Counted from the first letter of the stretch, positions 44,148-52,878 are shown. The stretch is 64,000 nt of DNA from Thalassobellus citreus (GCF_044385915.1 NZ_JBISCC010000125.1:434001-498000), one strand, 5' to 3'. The notes: generated from the sequence alone by a model not told the origin. Made by a program: numbers and translations.

Positions 44148-44178
44148 AAAAATCCCGCAACAATGTTGCGGGATTTTT
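44148..44178. terminator. Terminator between cold-shock copy 2 and ndk
   Basis: AATCCCGCAACA (44151-44162) pairs with TGTTGCGGGATT (44164-44175), flanked by A and T runs. It can end transcription of copy 2 rightward and of ndk leftward. Confidence 0.87.
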
Positions 44179-44200
44179 TTATATAAATATTTTTTAATAC

Positions 44201-44620
44201 TTAAAACATATCTCTTCCAGAGAAATGAAAAGCACCTTCAATAGCAGCGTTATCATCGCTATCACTTCCGTGTACTGCATTTTCACTAATAGAATCTGCA
44301 AACATTTTACGAATAGTACCTTCAGCCGCATCAGCAGGGTTTGTAGCACCAATTAAAGTTCTAAAATCTTCAACTGCATTTTCTTTTTCTAAAATTGCAG
44401 CAACAATTGGTCCACGAGTCATATATTCAACTAACTCTCCAAAAAACGGACGCTCATTATGAATTGCATAAAATGTTTCAGCATCAGCTTTAGTCATCTG
44501 TGTTAATTTCATTGCAACAATTCTAAATCCTGAAGCTGAAATTTTTTCTAATATTGCGCCAATGTGTCCTTTTTCAACCGCATCTGGCTTTAGCATTGTA
44601 AATGTTCTATTTGTTGCCAT
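44201..44620 (-). CDS. ndk: Nucleoside diphosphate kinase
   Basis: A 139-residue NDK with TFTMLKPDAVEKGHIGAIL at the N-terminus, RPFFGELVEYMTRGP, ATNPADAAEGTIR and the active-site histidine in ENAVHGSDSDDNA. It moves the gamma-phosphate between nucleoside triphosphates and diphosphates through a phosphohistidine. The ATG at 44620 (MATNRTF) is chosen over an in-frame ATG at 44680 because it matches the family N-terminus and because a good promoter lies between the two. Confidence 0.97.
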   Translation of the reverse strand: MATNRTFTMLKPDAVEKGHIGAILEKISASGFRIVAMKLTQMTKADAETFYAIHNERPFFGELVEYMTRGPIVAAILEKENAVEDFRTLIGATNPADAAEGTIRKMFADSISENAVHGSDSDDNAAIEGAFHFSGRDMF

Positions 44621-44641
44621 TTTTTTAAATTTAATTTTGCG

Positions 44642-44671
44642 CAAAAGTAATGTATTTCTATTTAAAAACAA
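44642..44671 (-). promoter_or_regulatory. Promoter of ndk
   Basis: On the minus strand TTG (44669-44671), a 19-bp spacer and TACTTTTG (44642-44649) fit the Bacteroidota consensus exactly, 21 nt before the ndk ATG. Confidence 0.75.
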
Positions 44672-44708
44672 TATAAACAAATTTTAAAAAATTGTATCTT
44701 CGCTCACT

Positions 44709-45731
44709 ATGACAAAAGAAGATATTACAAGTATAAAACAGCTACTTTCAACAAAAAAAAAGATAGTAATTGTACCACATAAAAACCCTGATGGCGATGC
44801 TATTGGCTCTACTTTAGGTTTATACCACTACTTATTAAAAAACAACAATCACGATGTTACAGTAATAACGCCAAATGATTATCCTAGTTTTTTAAAATGG
44901 ATACCTGGTGAATCAACTATTTTAAAACACGATTCGCAAACAAAAGCTTGTAATACTTTAGTTGAAACTGCCGATATTATTTTCACCCTAGATTTTAATG
45001 CATTTCATAGAACAGGAAATATGGAAACTGTTCTAGAAAAAAGCAGTGCTATTAAAATAATGATAGACCACCATCAAGCGCCAGATGATTATGCCACTTA
45101 TATGTTTAGTGATGTAAGCATGAGTTCTACCTGCGAAATGATATATCATTTTATTGATATGCTTGGTGATACCGATGCTATAAATGCTGAAATCGCTACC
45201 TGTTTATATGTGGGAATCATGACAGATACAGGCTCGTTCAGGTTTCGTTCTACCACAAGTAAAACACATGAAATTATAGCGCATCTTATTGAAAAAGGAG
45301 CCGATAATTCTCAAATTCATAATAACGTTTACGATACTAATACATACGAACGTTTACAATTATTAGGATGCGCACTTAATAACTTAAAAGTTATTCCAGA
45401 ATCTAGAGCGGCCTATATTAGTTTATCACAAGAGGAATTATTTAAATATAATTATAAGAAAGGTGATACCGAAGGCGTTGTTAATTATGCGCTATCTTTA
45501 CAAAACATAGTACTTGCTGCTATTTTTATTGAAGACAAACAAGAAGGTATTATAAAAATATCGTTGCGCTCGAAAGGCGATTTTTCGGTTAACGAATTAT
45601 CTCGTTCTCATTTTGAAGGTGGTGGACACACCAATGCTGCTGGAGGAAGAAGCCATTTATCACTAAATGATACTATTGAAAAATTTATCAATATATTACC
45701 TAGCTATAACAAAGCCTTAAATAATGAATAA
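44709..45731 (+). CDS. DHH-family phosphoesterase (NrnA-like nanoRNase / pAp phosphatase)
   Basis: A 340-residue DHH/DHHA1 protein. Motifs are VPHKNPDGDAIGSTLGLYHY, IFTLDFNAFHRTG, MIDHHQAPD (the DHH box), a later GIMTDTGSFRFRST and the DHHA1 glycine motif FEGGGHTNAAGG. This is the layout of NrnA, which degrades very short RNAs to mononucleotides and can dephosphorylate pAp; cyclic-dinucleotide phosphodiesterases are close relatives. It overlaps gldI by 8 bp. Confidence 0.92.
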   Translation: MTKEDITSIKQLLSTKKKIVIVPHKNPDGDAIGSTLGLYHYLLKNNNHDVTVITPNDYPSFLKWIPGESTILKHDSQTKACNTLVETADIIFTLDFNAFHRTGNMETVLEKSSAIKIMIDHHQAPDDYATYMFSDVSMSSTCEMIYHFIDMLGDTDAINAEIATCLYVGIMTDTGSFRFRSTTSKTHEIIAHLIEKGADNSQIHNNVYDTNTYERLQLLGCALNNLKVIPESRAAYISLSQEELFKYNYKKGDTEGVVNYALSLQNIVLAAIFIEDKQEGIIKISLRSKGDFSVNELSRSHFEGGGHTNAAGGRSHLSLNDTIEKFINILPSYNKALNNE

Positions 45732-46260
45732 ATTTTTAACATTAATATGCATTGTATTTATAGCGGCATGTAAAAGTCCTGAAGCTAGAAAGCCTGTTTC
45801 AACTAAATCTGGCTCATTTATTAATGCATCTATTGAACGTAACAAAAAATTAAACGCAAAAGAACAAGCTGCTATTGAAAAAATTATTGCAGAACAAAAT
45901 AAAAATTATATAGCCTCTCAAAGTGGATTTTGGTACTACTACAATAATAAAGTTGAAAATGATTCTTTAAAAGCACCAGGTTTTGGAGATATTATAAACT
46001 ATAATTATGATGTAAAACGCTTAAATGGTGACCTTATTTATTCTAAAGAAGAAATAACAACTCAAAATTATGCTATGGACAAGCAAGAGCTTTTTACTGG
46101 CTTAAGAGAAGGCTTAAAACTTTTAAAAACTGGTGAAACAGCAACTTTTATATTTCCATCTCAAAAAGCTTATGGTTATTATGGAGATGAAAATAAAATA
46201 TCACACAATACACCTATAGTTTGTGAAGTCACCGTAAATTCTATAACAACCCAAAACTAA
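45724..46260 (+). CDS. gldI: Gliding-motility-associated FKBP-type prolyl isomerase GldI
   Basis: A 178-residue lipoprotein (MNKFLTLICIVFIAACKSP, lipobox Cys16) with an FKBP-type domain: GFWYYYNNKVENDSL, a LFTGLREGLKLLKTGETATF core and FPSQKAYGYYGDENKI. It matches GldI, a prolyl isomerase needed for gliding in Flavobacterium, thought to help fold type IX/gliding envelope proteins. Several FKBP active-site aromatic positions are hard to align, so activity is not certain. It overlaps the NrnA-like gene and precedes another isomerase gene. Confidence 0.9.
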   Translation: MNKFLTLICIVFIAACKSPEARKPVSTKSGSFINASIERNKKLNAKEQAAIEKIIAEQNKNYIASQSGFWYYYNNKVENDSLKAPGFGDIINYNYDVKRLNGDLIYSKEEITTQNYAMDKQELFTGLREGLKLLKTGETATFIFPSQKAYGYYGDENKISHNTPIVCEVTVNSITTQN

Positions 46261-46270
46261 ATATATTACA

Positions 46271-47398
46271 ATGCACCTATTAAAACATACTATTAAAATT
46301 TCATTCTTAGCATTATTAATAAGTTTTACAGCATGTAAAGCACAATACCCAGATCTAGAAGACGGCATGTATGCTGAATTTGTAACTACAAAAGGCATTA
46401 TGGTAGCAAAACTAGATTACGAGAAAACACCCATTACAGTTGCCAATTTTGTATCATTAGCCGAAGGAGAAAACACCTTGGTTAATGAAAAATATAAAGG
46501 AAAAAAATTCTATAATGGCACCATTTTTCATCGTGTTATTAATGATTTTATGATTCAAGGAGGCGATCCTTTGGGTAATGGAACTGGAAACCCTGGTTAC
46601 AAATTCATGGATGAGTTTAACCCTGAATTAACACATGATAAAGCAGGTATTTTATCTATGGCTAATTCTGGACCAAAAACAAATGGAAGTCAGTTTTTCA
46701 TAACAGATAAACCTACGCCACACTTAGATAACAGACATACTGTTTTTGGAGAACTTGTATTAGGGTTAGATGTAGAAGATAGTATATCTAATGTAAAAAC
46801 AGGCGCTAATAATAAACCCGAAGTAGATGTTATTATTACAGAATTAAATATTATACGAAAAGGAAAAGAAGCTAAAAAGTTTGATGCTCCAGATATTTTT
46901 GTGAATCATTTTGCTGAAGCTGAGAAAAAAGAAAAAGAAGCTGCAGCAAAAACTGAAGCGCTTTTAAAAGCAACAAAAGAGAAATTTAGCAAACAAAAAG
47001 AAGAAGCCATCACCCTGCCATCTGGTTTACAATATGTAATTACAGAAAAAGGAAATGGTGAAAAATTACCAGAAAACGCTGAAGCTTTAACACATTACGC
47101 TGTTTACTTTGAAGATGGAAAATTACTTGACACTAGTAAATTAGAAGTTGCAGAAGCACTTAACGCAGTAAATGAAAGAAAAAAAGCAGCTAATGCCTAC
47201 AAACCAATTACCGCCAATATTAGTCCTGATGCCAGTATGATTGCTGGTTTTAAAGAGGGCTTACAACAATTAAGTGTTGGAGATAAAGCTACTCTTTTTA
47301 TACCTTATCATTTAGCTTACGGAGAAGCAGGAAACAGAGGAATTCCTGGGAAAACGAATATTATTTTTGAAGTTGAAATTATAGAACTTATTAAATAA
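46271..47398 (+). CDS. Cyclophilin-FKBP fusion prolyl isomerase, lipoprotein
   Basis: A 375-residue protein with a lipoprotein signal (FLALLISFTACKAQ). The cyclophilin domain covers about residues 30-200 (YNGTIFHRVINDFMIQGGDP, NSGPKTNGSQFFITDKPTPH, LDNRHTVFGEL). A Lys/Glu/Ala-rich helical linker runs to about residue 245. A C-terminal FKBP domain follows (SGLQYVITEKGNGEKLPENA and MIAGFKEGLQQLSVGDKATL, then PYHLAYGEAGNRGIPG). It should speed folding of envelope proteins in the periplasm. It is 10 bp after gldI. Confidence 0.93.
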   Translation: MHLLKHTIKISFLALLISFTACKAQYPDLEDGMYAEFVTTKGIMVAKLDYEKTPITVANFVSLAEGENTLVNEKYKGKKFYNGTIFHRVINDFMIQGGDPLGNGTGNPGYKFMDEFNPELTHDKAGILSMANSGPKTNGSQFFITDKPTPHLDNRHTVFGELVLGLDVEDSISNVKTGANNKPEVDVIITELNIIRKGKEAKKFDAPDIFVNHFAEAEKKEKEAAAKTEALLKATKEKFSKQKEEAITLPSGLQYVITEKGNGEKLPENAEALTHYAVYFEDGKLLDTSKLEVAEALNAVNERKKAANAYKPITANISPDASMIAGFKEGLQQLSVGDKATLFIPYHLAYGEAGNRGIPGKTNIIFEVEIIELIK

Positions 47399-47454
47399 AT
47401 TTTAACACTAAAGAGATTTCAAACTTTTATATTTACGTTGAAAAAATAAAAACT

Positions 47455-48381
47455 ATGCAACTATTAAAATTTGATTGGAACCCTATAACAGGCATTGACA
47501 TTATAGGGAATTTCAAACTCCATTTTTACAGCCTTATGTGGGTAACTGCATTTATTGTTGGATGGTATATTATGAAACGTATTTTTACAAAAGAAAAAGT
47601 ATCTTTAGATTACTTAGATCCGCTTTTTATTTATACCGTTTTAGCTACCATGTTAGGCGCTCGCTTAGGTCACGTGTTATTTTATCAATCGGAATTAATA
47701 AGTCAAGATTTCTTTAGCATCTTTTTACCTTTTAAATTTAAAGGCGGTTTTGAATTTACAGGCTTTCAAGGACTTGCTAGTCATGGTGCTGCAATAGGTA
47801 TTATTATTGGTATGTATTTATACCGAAGAAAATATAAATACAAATCGCTTTTATGGATTTTAGATAGAATTGTAATTTCTGTAGCTTCTGGTGCTGTTTT
47901 TATTAGAATAGGAAATTTTATTAATTCTGAAATTATTGGAAAAGTAACCGATTCTAATTTTGGAGTTCGTTTTATTCAAGATGAATATTACAAAAGAGAA
48001 ATTACACAACTTACAGGAATCAAGGATGTAAAAAAAGCTTACGCTGCTGTTACCGACAACCCGCAATTTGCAGAGTTATTAGACAAAGTACCATACCGAC
48101 ACCCTGCTCAATTATACGAATCGTTTTGCTATATTTTTGTGTTTTTAATTTTATGGTATTTCTATACTAAAACTAATAAAAAAGACCAAACAGGCTTTCT
48201 TTTTGGACTATTCTTAGTACTGCTTTGGACTATTCGTTTCTTTGTCGAGTTTTTTAAAGAACCACAAAATCAAGAACGAGCAGATTGGTTACTAAACACA
48301 GGACAATGGCTAAGTATTCCGTTTGTACTATTAGGACTTTACTTTATGTTCATTTTCAAACCAAAATCTGTAGTTAAGTAA
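47455..48381 (+). CDS. lgt: Prolipoprotein diacylglyceryl transferase
   Basis: A 308-residue seven-helix protein with an N-terminal LKLHFYSLMWVTAF-like helix (read as FKLHFYSLMWVTAF), ATMLGARLGHVLFY (catalytic-region His/Arg), GLASHGAAIGIIIGM and the family signature FIRIGNFINSEIIG. The C-terminal part has PYRHPAQLYES and the FVEFFKEPQ segment. It attaches a diacylglyceryl group to the lipobox Cys of prolipoproteins in the inner membrane. The many lipoproteins around it fit that role. Confidence 0.95.
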   Translation: MQLLKFDWNPITGIDIIGNFKLHFYSLMWVTAFIVGWYIMKRIFTKEKVSLDYLDPLFIYTVLATMLGARLGHVLFYQSELISQDFFSIFLPFKFKGGFEFTGFQGLASHGAAIGIIIGMYLYRRKYKYKSLLWILDRIVISVASGAVFIRIGNFINSEIIGKVTDSNFGVRFIQDEYYKREITQLTGIKDVKKAYAAVTDNPQFAELLDKVPYRHPAQLYESFCYIFVFLILWYFYTKTNKKDQTGFLFGLFLVLLWTIRFFVEFFKEPQNQERADWLLNTGQWLSIPFVLLGLYFMFIFKPKSVVK

Positions 48382-48382
48382 C

Positions 48383-48865
48383 ATGAGATTGAAACGATAT
48401 GCTTTATTAACTTTTGGAGTGTTAACTCTAATTTTATCTTCTTGTAAAGAAGACAAAAAGGTTGTAAAGCAAACAGAAATAACTTTTACTAAGGAAGGCG
48501 AACTATCCATTATTAAATCAGATTCTACAAAAGTAAATTTAGATATTGAAATTGCAGATACTGACTATGATATACAAACAGGATTGATGTACCGAGATTC
48601 TATGGCGAAAAATCAAGGCATGCTATTTGTTTTTAATGACTTTAAAGAGCGTTACTTTTATATGAAAAACACGCGCATTCCTTTAGATTTAATCTATATT
48701 GATGATGCTTATAAAATAGTAAGCTTTCAAAAAAATGCAAAACCTTTTGATGAGAGTTCGCTACCTTCAAATGCACCAGCAAAATATGTTTTAGAAATTA
48801 ATGCTGGTTTGGTTGATACTTGGAAACTTTCTGTTGGTGATAGTATTATTTACACACAGAAATAG
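48383..48865 (+). CDS. DUF192 family lipoprotein
   Basis: A 160-residue protein with a lipoprotein signal (LLTFGVLTLILSSCKED, lipobox Cys21) and a DUF192 domain from about residue 52: DYDIQTGLMYRDSMAKNQGM, MKNTRIPLDLIYIDDAYKIV and APAKYVLEINAGLVDTW. The family is widespread and its function is unknown. It begins one base after the lgt stop, implying translational coupling. Confidence 0.88.
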   Translation: MRLKRYALLTFGVLTLILSSCKEDKKVVKQTEITFTKEGELSIIKSDSTKVNLDIEIADTDYDIQTGLMYRDSMAKNQGMLFVFNDFKERYFYMKNTRIPLDLIYIDDAYKIVSFQKNAKPFDESSLPSNAPAKYVLEINAGLVDTWKLSVGDSIIYTQK

Positions 48866-48885
48866 TTTACTAAACCTTTCTTTTA

Positions 48886-49260
48886 ATGACACAACAAACT
48901 ATAATTGCTACCGCCGCTGCTTTCGGAATGTTATCTGTAATATTTGGCGCTTTTGGAGCTCATGCTTTAAAGAAAATATTATCTACAGATCAATTACACA
49001 GTTTTGAAGTTGGTGTAAAATACCAAATGTATCATGCTATTGTTTTATTGGTTTTGGGCTTTAATGCTGAAATGGTAACAACTGCAACATATTGGTGCTT
49101 CACTATTGGCATTGTACTATTCTCTTTTAGTATTTATGGCCTTGTTTTAAGTGATGCCAAAGGGAAAAAACTTCGGTTTTTAGGACCTATTACTCCAATA
49201 GGAGGTTTGCTTTTAGTAAGCGGTTGGTTATTGGTATTAATTAATGCTTTATCTTTTTAA
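48886..49260 (+). CDS. DUF423 family membrane protein (YwdK-like)
   Basis: A 124-residue protein with four hydrophobic segments and the family pattern MLSVIFGAFGAHALKKILST followed by YQMYHAIVLLVLGF and GPITPIGGLLLVSGWLLVLI. The family is small and conserved, but its role is not known. It lies 20 bp downstream of the DUF192 gene and ends the rightward run; apbE is convergent. Confidence 0.9.
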   Translation: MTQQTIIATAAAFGMLSVIFGAFGAHALKKILSTDQLHSFEVGVKYQMYHAIVLLVLGFNAEMVTTATYWCFTIGIVLFSFSIYGLVLSDAKGKKLRFLGPITPIGGLLLVSGWLLVLINALSF

Positions 49261-49333
49261 TATCTTTTCTGTATTAAAAATTGATAAAACTGCTAAATTT
49301 CCGCGAAAACGATAGAAAATTTTATTCTTTTAC

Positions 49334-50329
49334 TTATTCAGGAAAACCATTTAAAGCCAAAGTCTCAAATTCCTGTTTATCATTTTCAAAAATTAAAAAC
49401 ACTTTAAGCTCTGGATGTTTTTTTAAAAAATCTTTTATTTTTTCAATCCCCATAGCTTTAAATGCTGTAGCATAGGCATCGGCTGTCATACAATCATCTG
49501 CAATTACAGATATACTCAACAAATTAGTTTTACTTGGATAGCCAGTTTTAGTATCAATTATGTGCGCGTAACGATTACCATTTTCATCTACTTTAAACTT
49601 TCTGTAGGTTCCAGAAGTTGCCATAGATTTATCTTTTAGAAACACAACTTTGTTAATAGATTGAGAACCATCAAAATTAGGGTTCTCTACTCCTACTTTC
49701 CATAAGTTTTTACTTGAAACATTTTCACCTTTTGCTCGAAGTTCTCCGCCTATATTAACAAGATAATTTTCTACATTTTGACTTTCTAAATACCTACCAA
49801 CTACATCAACGCCATAGCCTTTTGCAATGGCATTAAAATCTATAAATGCATCCGAGGGCTTAACTATTTTATTTTCAACAATAGATGCTTTATCAAAACC
49901 AACCGATAGCATCAGTTTATTGATTTTTAAACTATCTAAATCAATAACTTTTCCTTCTGGACCAAAATCCCATGCGTTTACTAAAGCGCCAATTGTAGGG
50001 TCGAAAGCGCCTTCTGTTTCTGTAAATATTTCTTTAGATGTTTTAAATACATTTTTAAAATGAATATCAACATCAACTGCTTCATTTCTATTAATTTTTG
50101 AAATATCTGAATTTACCTGATAGGTAGACATCGATTTATTAATTACATAAAACAAGCTATCAAGTTGTTTTTCATAATTAACTTTAGAATCATAAGTAAC
50201 CTGATAAAATGTTCCAAAAACAGACCCTTCTATAAAAGTATTCTTAAAAGGTTGTTCGGGGTCTTTTTTTGAATCCTGTTTACATGAAAAAAAAGCAACA
50301 CAAAAAAGGATTAATAGTATTCTATTCAT
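49334..50329 (-). CDS. apbE: FAD:protein FMN transferase
   Basis: A 331-residue lipoprotein (ILLILFCVAFFSCKQ) of the ApbE family. Blocks are FIEGSVFGTFYQVTYDSKV, AFDPTIGALVNAWDFGPEGK, FNAIAKGYGVDVVGRYL, NYLVNIGGELRAKG, TSGTYRKFKVDENGNRYAHI and the metal-binding DDCMTADAYATAFKAMG. It splits FAD and attaches FMN through phosphoester bonds to Thr in target proteins, notably NqrB and NqrC, whose genes lie just upstream in the same orientation. Confidence 0.95.
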   Translation of the reverse strand: MNRILLILFCVAFFSCKQDSKKDPEQPFKNTFIEGSVFGTFYQVTYDSKVNYEKQLDSLFYVINKSMSTYQVNSDISKINRNEAVDVDIHFKNVFKTSKEIFTETEGAFDPTIGALVNAWDFGPEGKVIDLDSLKINKLMLSVGFDKASIVENKIVKPSDAFIDFNAIAKGYGVDVVGRYLESQNVENYLVNIGGELRAKGENVSSKNLWKVGVENPNFDGSQSINKVVFLKDKSMATSGTYRKFKVDENGNRYAHIIDTKTGYPSKTNLLSISVIADDCMTADAYATAFKAMGIEKIKDFLKKHPELKVFLIFENDKQEFETLALNGFPE

Positions 50330-50707
50330 TTAATTCAAATTAGTTTCTAAAACTTGTATTCCATTATATTCTAACAAATACTCTTCATTTAAATAAATAG
50401 CCGTTTTTTCCTTATCGTTATTACCTAAACCAACGCCTGCATATAATACTTTGGCATCATTTTCTCTGGCGTGTTTTTTAAAAGATTCCATCCAAACAAC
50501 ATCAAAATTATTAGGATTATCTGGCAATATTACAGCTCTTACAATAACAAAATAATACTGTTTGTTTTTATCCATGCAAACAAATTGCGGATGCTTTTTT
50601 AGCTTGCTATTAATAGCTATAAATTCAAAACCACGTTGTTCTAAATCTTTCCCAACATGATTCATGGCTAAATTGTGTAATTCTTGTTCTGTAAGCGGTT
50701 TACTCAT
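50330..50707 (-). CDS. Small NQR-associated conserved protein
   Basis: A 125-residue soluble protein starting MSKPLTEQELHNLAMNHVGK. It has no flavin or iron-sulfur motif. Homologues in Flavobacteriia are often labelled NqrF-related in databases only because of their position, and no such homology is visible here. The ATG at 50707 is chosen because the upstream in-frame ATG (50734) lies inside the terminator of nqrF. It directly abuts apbE, suggesting a role in NQR maturation, which is inference. Confidence 0.75.
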   Translation of the reverse strand: MSKPLTEQELHNLAMNHVGKDLEQRGFEFIAINSKLKKHPQFVCMDKNKQYYFVIVRAVILPDNPNNFDVVWMESFKKHARENDAKVLYAGVGLGNNDKEKTAIYLNEEYLLEYNGIQVLETNLN

Positions 50708-50713
50708 ACTGCA

Positions 50714-50748
50714 AAAATAAAAAAACCGATACAATGTACCGGTTTTTT
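50714..50748 (-). terminator. Terminator after nqrF
   Basis: The minus strand reads ACCGGTAC-ATT-GTATCGGT, a stem with one mismatch, flanked by A and T runs, about 35 nt after the nqrF stop. Some readthrough into the apbE pair is possible. Confidence 0.75.
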
Positions 50749-50781
50749 ATATGTTTTTTGATTTATATCATAATTAGGATT

Positions 50782-52089
50782 CTATCCTCCAAAATCATCA
50801 AATCTAATATGCTCATCTGGAATACCAAAATCTTCTCCCATTTTCTGAACGGCTTTGTTCATTAATGGAGGTCCACAGAAATATAATTCTATATCTTCTG
50901 GTGACTCATGCAGACTTAAATAATTATCGATAACACAGTTATGAATGAATCCTACGAAACCATCACCTGGCGCATCAATATTTTCTTTTACTTTCCAGTT
51001 ATCTTCTGGTAAAGGTTCAGATAAAGCTAAATAGAATTTAAAGTTAGGAAACTCTTTTTCTAACTCATAGAAATGCTCTAAATAGAATAACTCACGTTTA
51101 GAACGTCCACCGTACCAATACGTAACTTTACGACCCGTTTTCAAGGTTTTGAATAAGTGATATAAGTGAGAACGCATTGGTGCCATACCTGCTCCACCAC
51201 CTACATATAGCATTTCGCTTTCTGATTCGTTAATAAAGAACTCACCATAAGGTCCAGAAATTGTTACTTTATCTCCTGGCTTTTGGTTGAATATATAAGA
51301 AGAAGCTATTCCTGGATTAACATCCATCCAGCCTCCTTTGGCTCTATCGAACGGTGGACAAGCCACACGTACGTTTAACATAATTTCACGTCCTTCAGCT
51401 GGAAAAGAAGCCATAGAATAAGCACGTTCTATAGTCTCAGTATTTTTCATTACTAAAGGCCATAATTTAAACTTATCCCATTCTGCTTGAAACTTGTCTG
51501 GTGTTTCATGCTCTTCTGGGTGAGCAGTAATATCCATATCAGAATACTTTACTTCACATGGTGGAATTTCAATTTGAATATATCCTCCTGCTTTGTATCC
51601 CATATCTTCTGGAATCTCTACAACAAACTCCTTAATAAAAGATGCTACGTTATAATTTCTAACAACAGTAGCTTCCCATTTTTTAATTCCGAAAACTTCT
51701 TCTGGAATTGTAATATTCATGTCTTGTTTTACTTTTACCTGACATGATAAACGTGCACCGTGTTGTAACTCTTTTCTTGAAAAGTGAGGTGTTTCAGTAG
51801 GAAGAGCTTCACCACCTCCAGATAATACATGACATTCACATTGAATACATGTTCCACCACCACCACAAGCAGATGGTAAAAATATTTTTTGAGAACCTAG
51901 AGTAGATAATAAACTACCTCCTGAAGCTACTTCTATTTCACGCTCACCATTAATCGTAATTTTTACTGGACCAGATGGTGATAATTTTTGCTTTACAAAT
52001 AATAGCAATGCTACTAACAACAATGTAATTATTAAAAATGCTGTTACAGTTGCTATAACCGTTCCTAATGTTCCTGCGGCTAATATCAT
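50782..52089 (-). CDS. nqrF: Na+-translocating NADH-quinone reductase subunit F
   Basis: A 435-residue protein: one N-terminal membrane helix (residues 5-28), a 2Fe-2S ferredoxin domain (SACGGGGTCIQCECHVLSGG and LSCQVKVKQDM) and a ferredoxin-reductase-like FAD/NADH domain (AYSMASFPAEG, YVGGGAGMAPMRSHL, ELYFCGPPLMNKAV). It takes electrons from NADH and passes them through FAD and the iron-sulfur centre to the rest of NQR. It is the last gene of the nqrABCDEF operon. Confidence 0.97.
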   Translation of the reverse strand: MILAAGTLGTVIATVTAFLIITLLLVALLLFVKQKLSPSGPVKITINGEREIEVASGGSLLSTLGSQKIFLPSACGGGGTCIQCECHVLSGGGEALPTETPHFSRKELQHGARLSCQVKVKQDMNITIPEEVFGIKKWEATVVRNYNVASFIKEFVVEIPEDMGYKAGGYIQIEIPPCEVKYSDMDITAHPEEHETPDKFQAEWDKFKLWPLVMKNTETIERAYSMASFPAEGREIMLNVRVACPPFDRAKGGWMDVNPGIASSYIFNQKPGDKVTISGPYGEFFINESESEMLYVGGGAGMAPMRSHLYHLFKTLKTGRKVTYWYGGRSKRELFYLEHFYELEKEFPNFKFYLALSEPLPEDNWKVKENIDAPGDGFVGFIHNCVIDNYLSLHESPEDIELYFCGPPLMNKAVQKMGEDFGIPDEHIRFDDFGG

Positions 52090-52090
52090 A

Positions 52091-52801
52091 TTACTTATTT
52101 ACTTTTATGTTGTTAGCTAACACTTCTTTTTTGTCTTTAGAATCAACCTTAACAGTCTTTTCTTCTTTAGGAGCTTCTTCATCACCTCCTGTTAACATTC
52201 CTCCAAAGCTCATAAACCCAATCGCCATTAAACCTGTAATGATGAATGTAATTCCTAAACCTCTTAATGCTGGTGGTACGTTTGAATATCTAATTTTTTC
52301 ACGAATTGCAGCAATAGCTAAAATTGCTAAAAACCATCCAATACCAGAACCAACTCCATAAACAGTCGCTAATCCTAAAGTAGGTATTTCACGAGATTGC
52401 ATGAATAATGACCCTCCTAAAATAGCACAGTTTACTGCAATTAATGGTAAGAAAATACCAAGTGAGTTATATAATGACGGTGAAAATTTCTCAACAACAA
52501 TCTCTACCAATTGTACCATAGTTGCAATGGTAGCAATAAACATGATAAATGATAAGAAACTTAAATCGTAATCGGCATATTCTGCTCCTAACCAAGATAA
52601 CGCTCCTGGTTGTAATAAATATTGATCTAATAACCAGTTTAAAGGCACCGTAATTAACATTACGAAAATAACTGCAGCACCAAGACCAACAGCTGTTGCT
52701 ACCTTTTTAGATACCGCTAGGTAAGAACACATTCCTAGGAATGTAGCAAATACCATATTATCTATAAATATCGATTTAAAAAATAATTCTATATATTCCA
52801 T
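52091..52801 (-). CDS. nqrE: Na+-translocating NADH-quinone reductase subunit E
   Basis: A 236-residue six-helix protein starting YIELFFKSIFIDNMVFATFL, with NCAILGGSLFMQSRE and a GSGIGWFLAILAIAAIRE segment. Membrane cysteines in the NqrD/E pair help coordinate an iron centre in the sodium path. The C-terminal tail of about 35 residues (GGDEEAPKEEKTVKVDSKDK) is longer and more charged than in Vibrio. It starts 77 bp after nqrD, the only sizeable gap in the operon. Confidence 0.96.
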   Translation of the reverse strand: MEYIELFFKSIFIDNMVFATFLGMCSYLAVSKKVATAVGLGAAVIFVMLITVPLNWLLDQYLLQPGALSWLGAEYADYDLSFLSFIMFIATIATMVQLVEIVVEKFSPSLYNSLGIFLPLIAVNCAILGGSLFMQSREIPTLGLATVYGVGSGIGWFLAILAIAAIREKIRYSNVPPALRGLGITFIITGLMAIGFMSFGGMLTGGDEEAPKEEKTVKVDSKDKKEVLANNIKVNK

Positions 52802-52831
52802 TTTTTATAAGTCTTCAGTTTCAGTTTACAG

Positions 52832-52860
52832 TATTCAGTGCATTAATTGCTTACTGAATA
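52832..52860. repeat. Inverted repeat in nqrD-nqrE gap
   Basis: TATTCAGT (52832-52839) and ACTGAATA (52853-52860) can form a stem with a 13-nt loop. The surrounding gap repeats CAGT four times within about 30 bp. Confidence 0.5.
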
Positions 52861-52878
52861 ATGTTTACTACAAACTAT

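Noticed and set aside
44621..44680. N-terminal extension of ndk
   Set aside because: A complete promoter sits between the two start codons, and the added residues do not fit the NDK N-terminus.
47668..47685. CACGTG-containing sequence in lgt considered as a parS site
   Set aside because: Only the central six bases are palindromic; the flanks do not match the GTTTCACGTGAAAC-type site, and it lies within coding sequence.
50708..50734. Longer start for the small NQR-associated gene
   Set aside because: The added codons lie within the nqrF terminator, and the shorter protein begins with a normal hydrophilic N-terminus.
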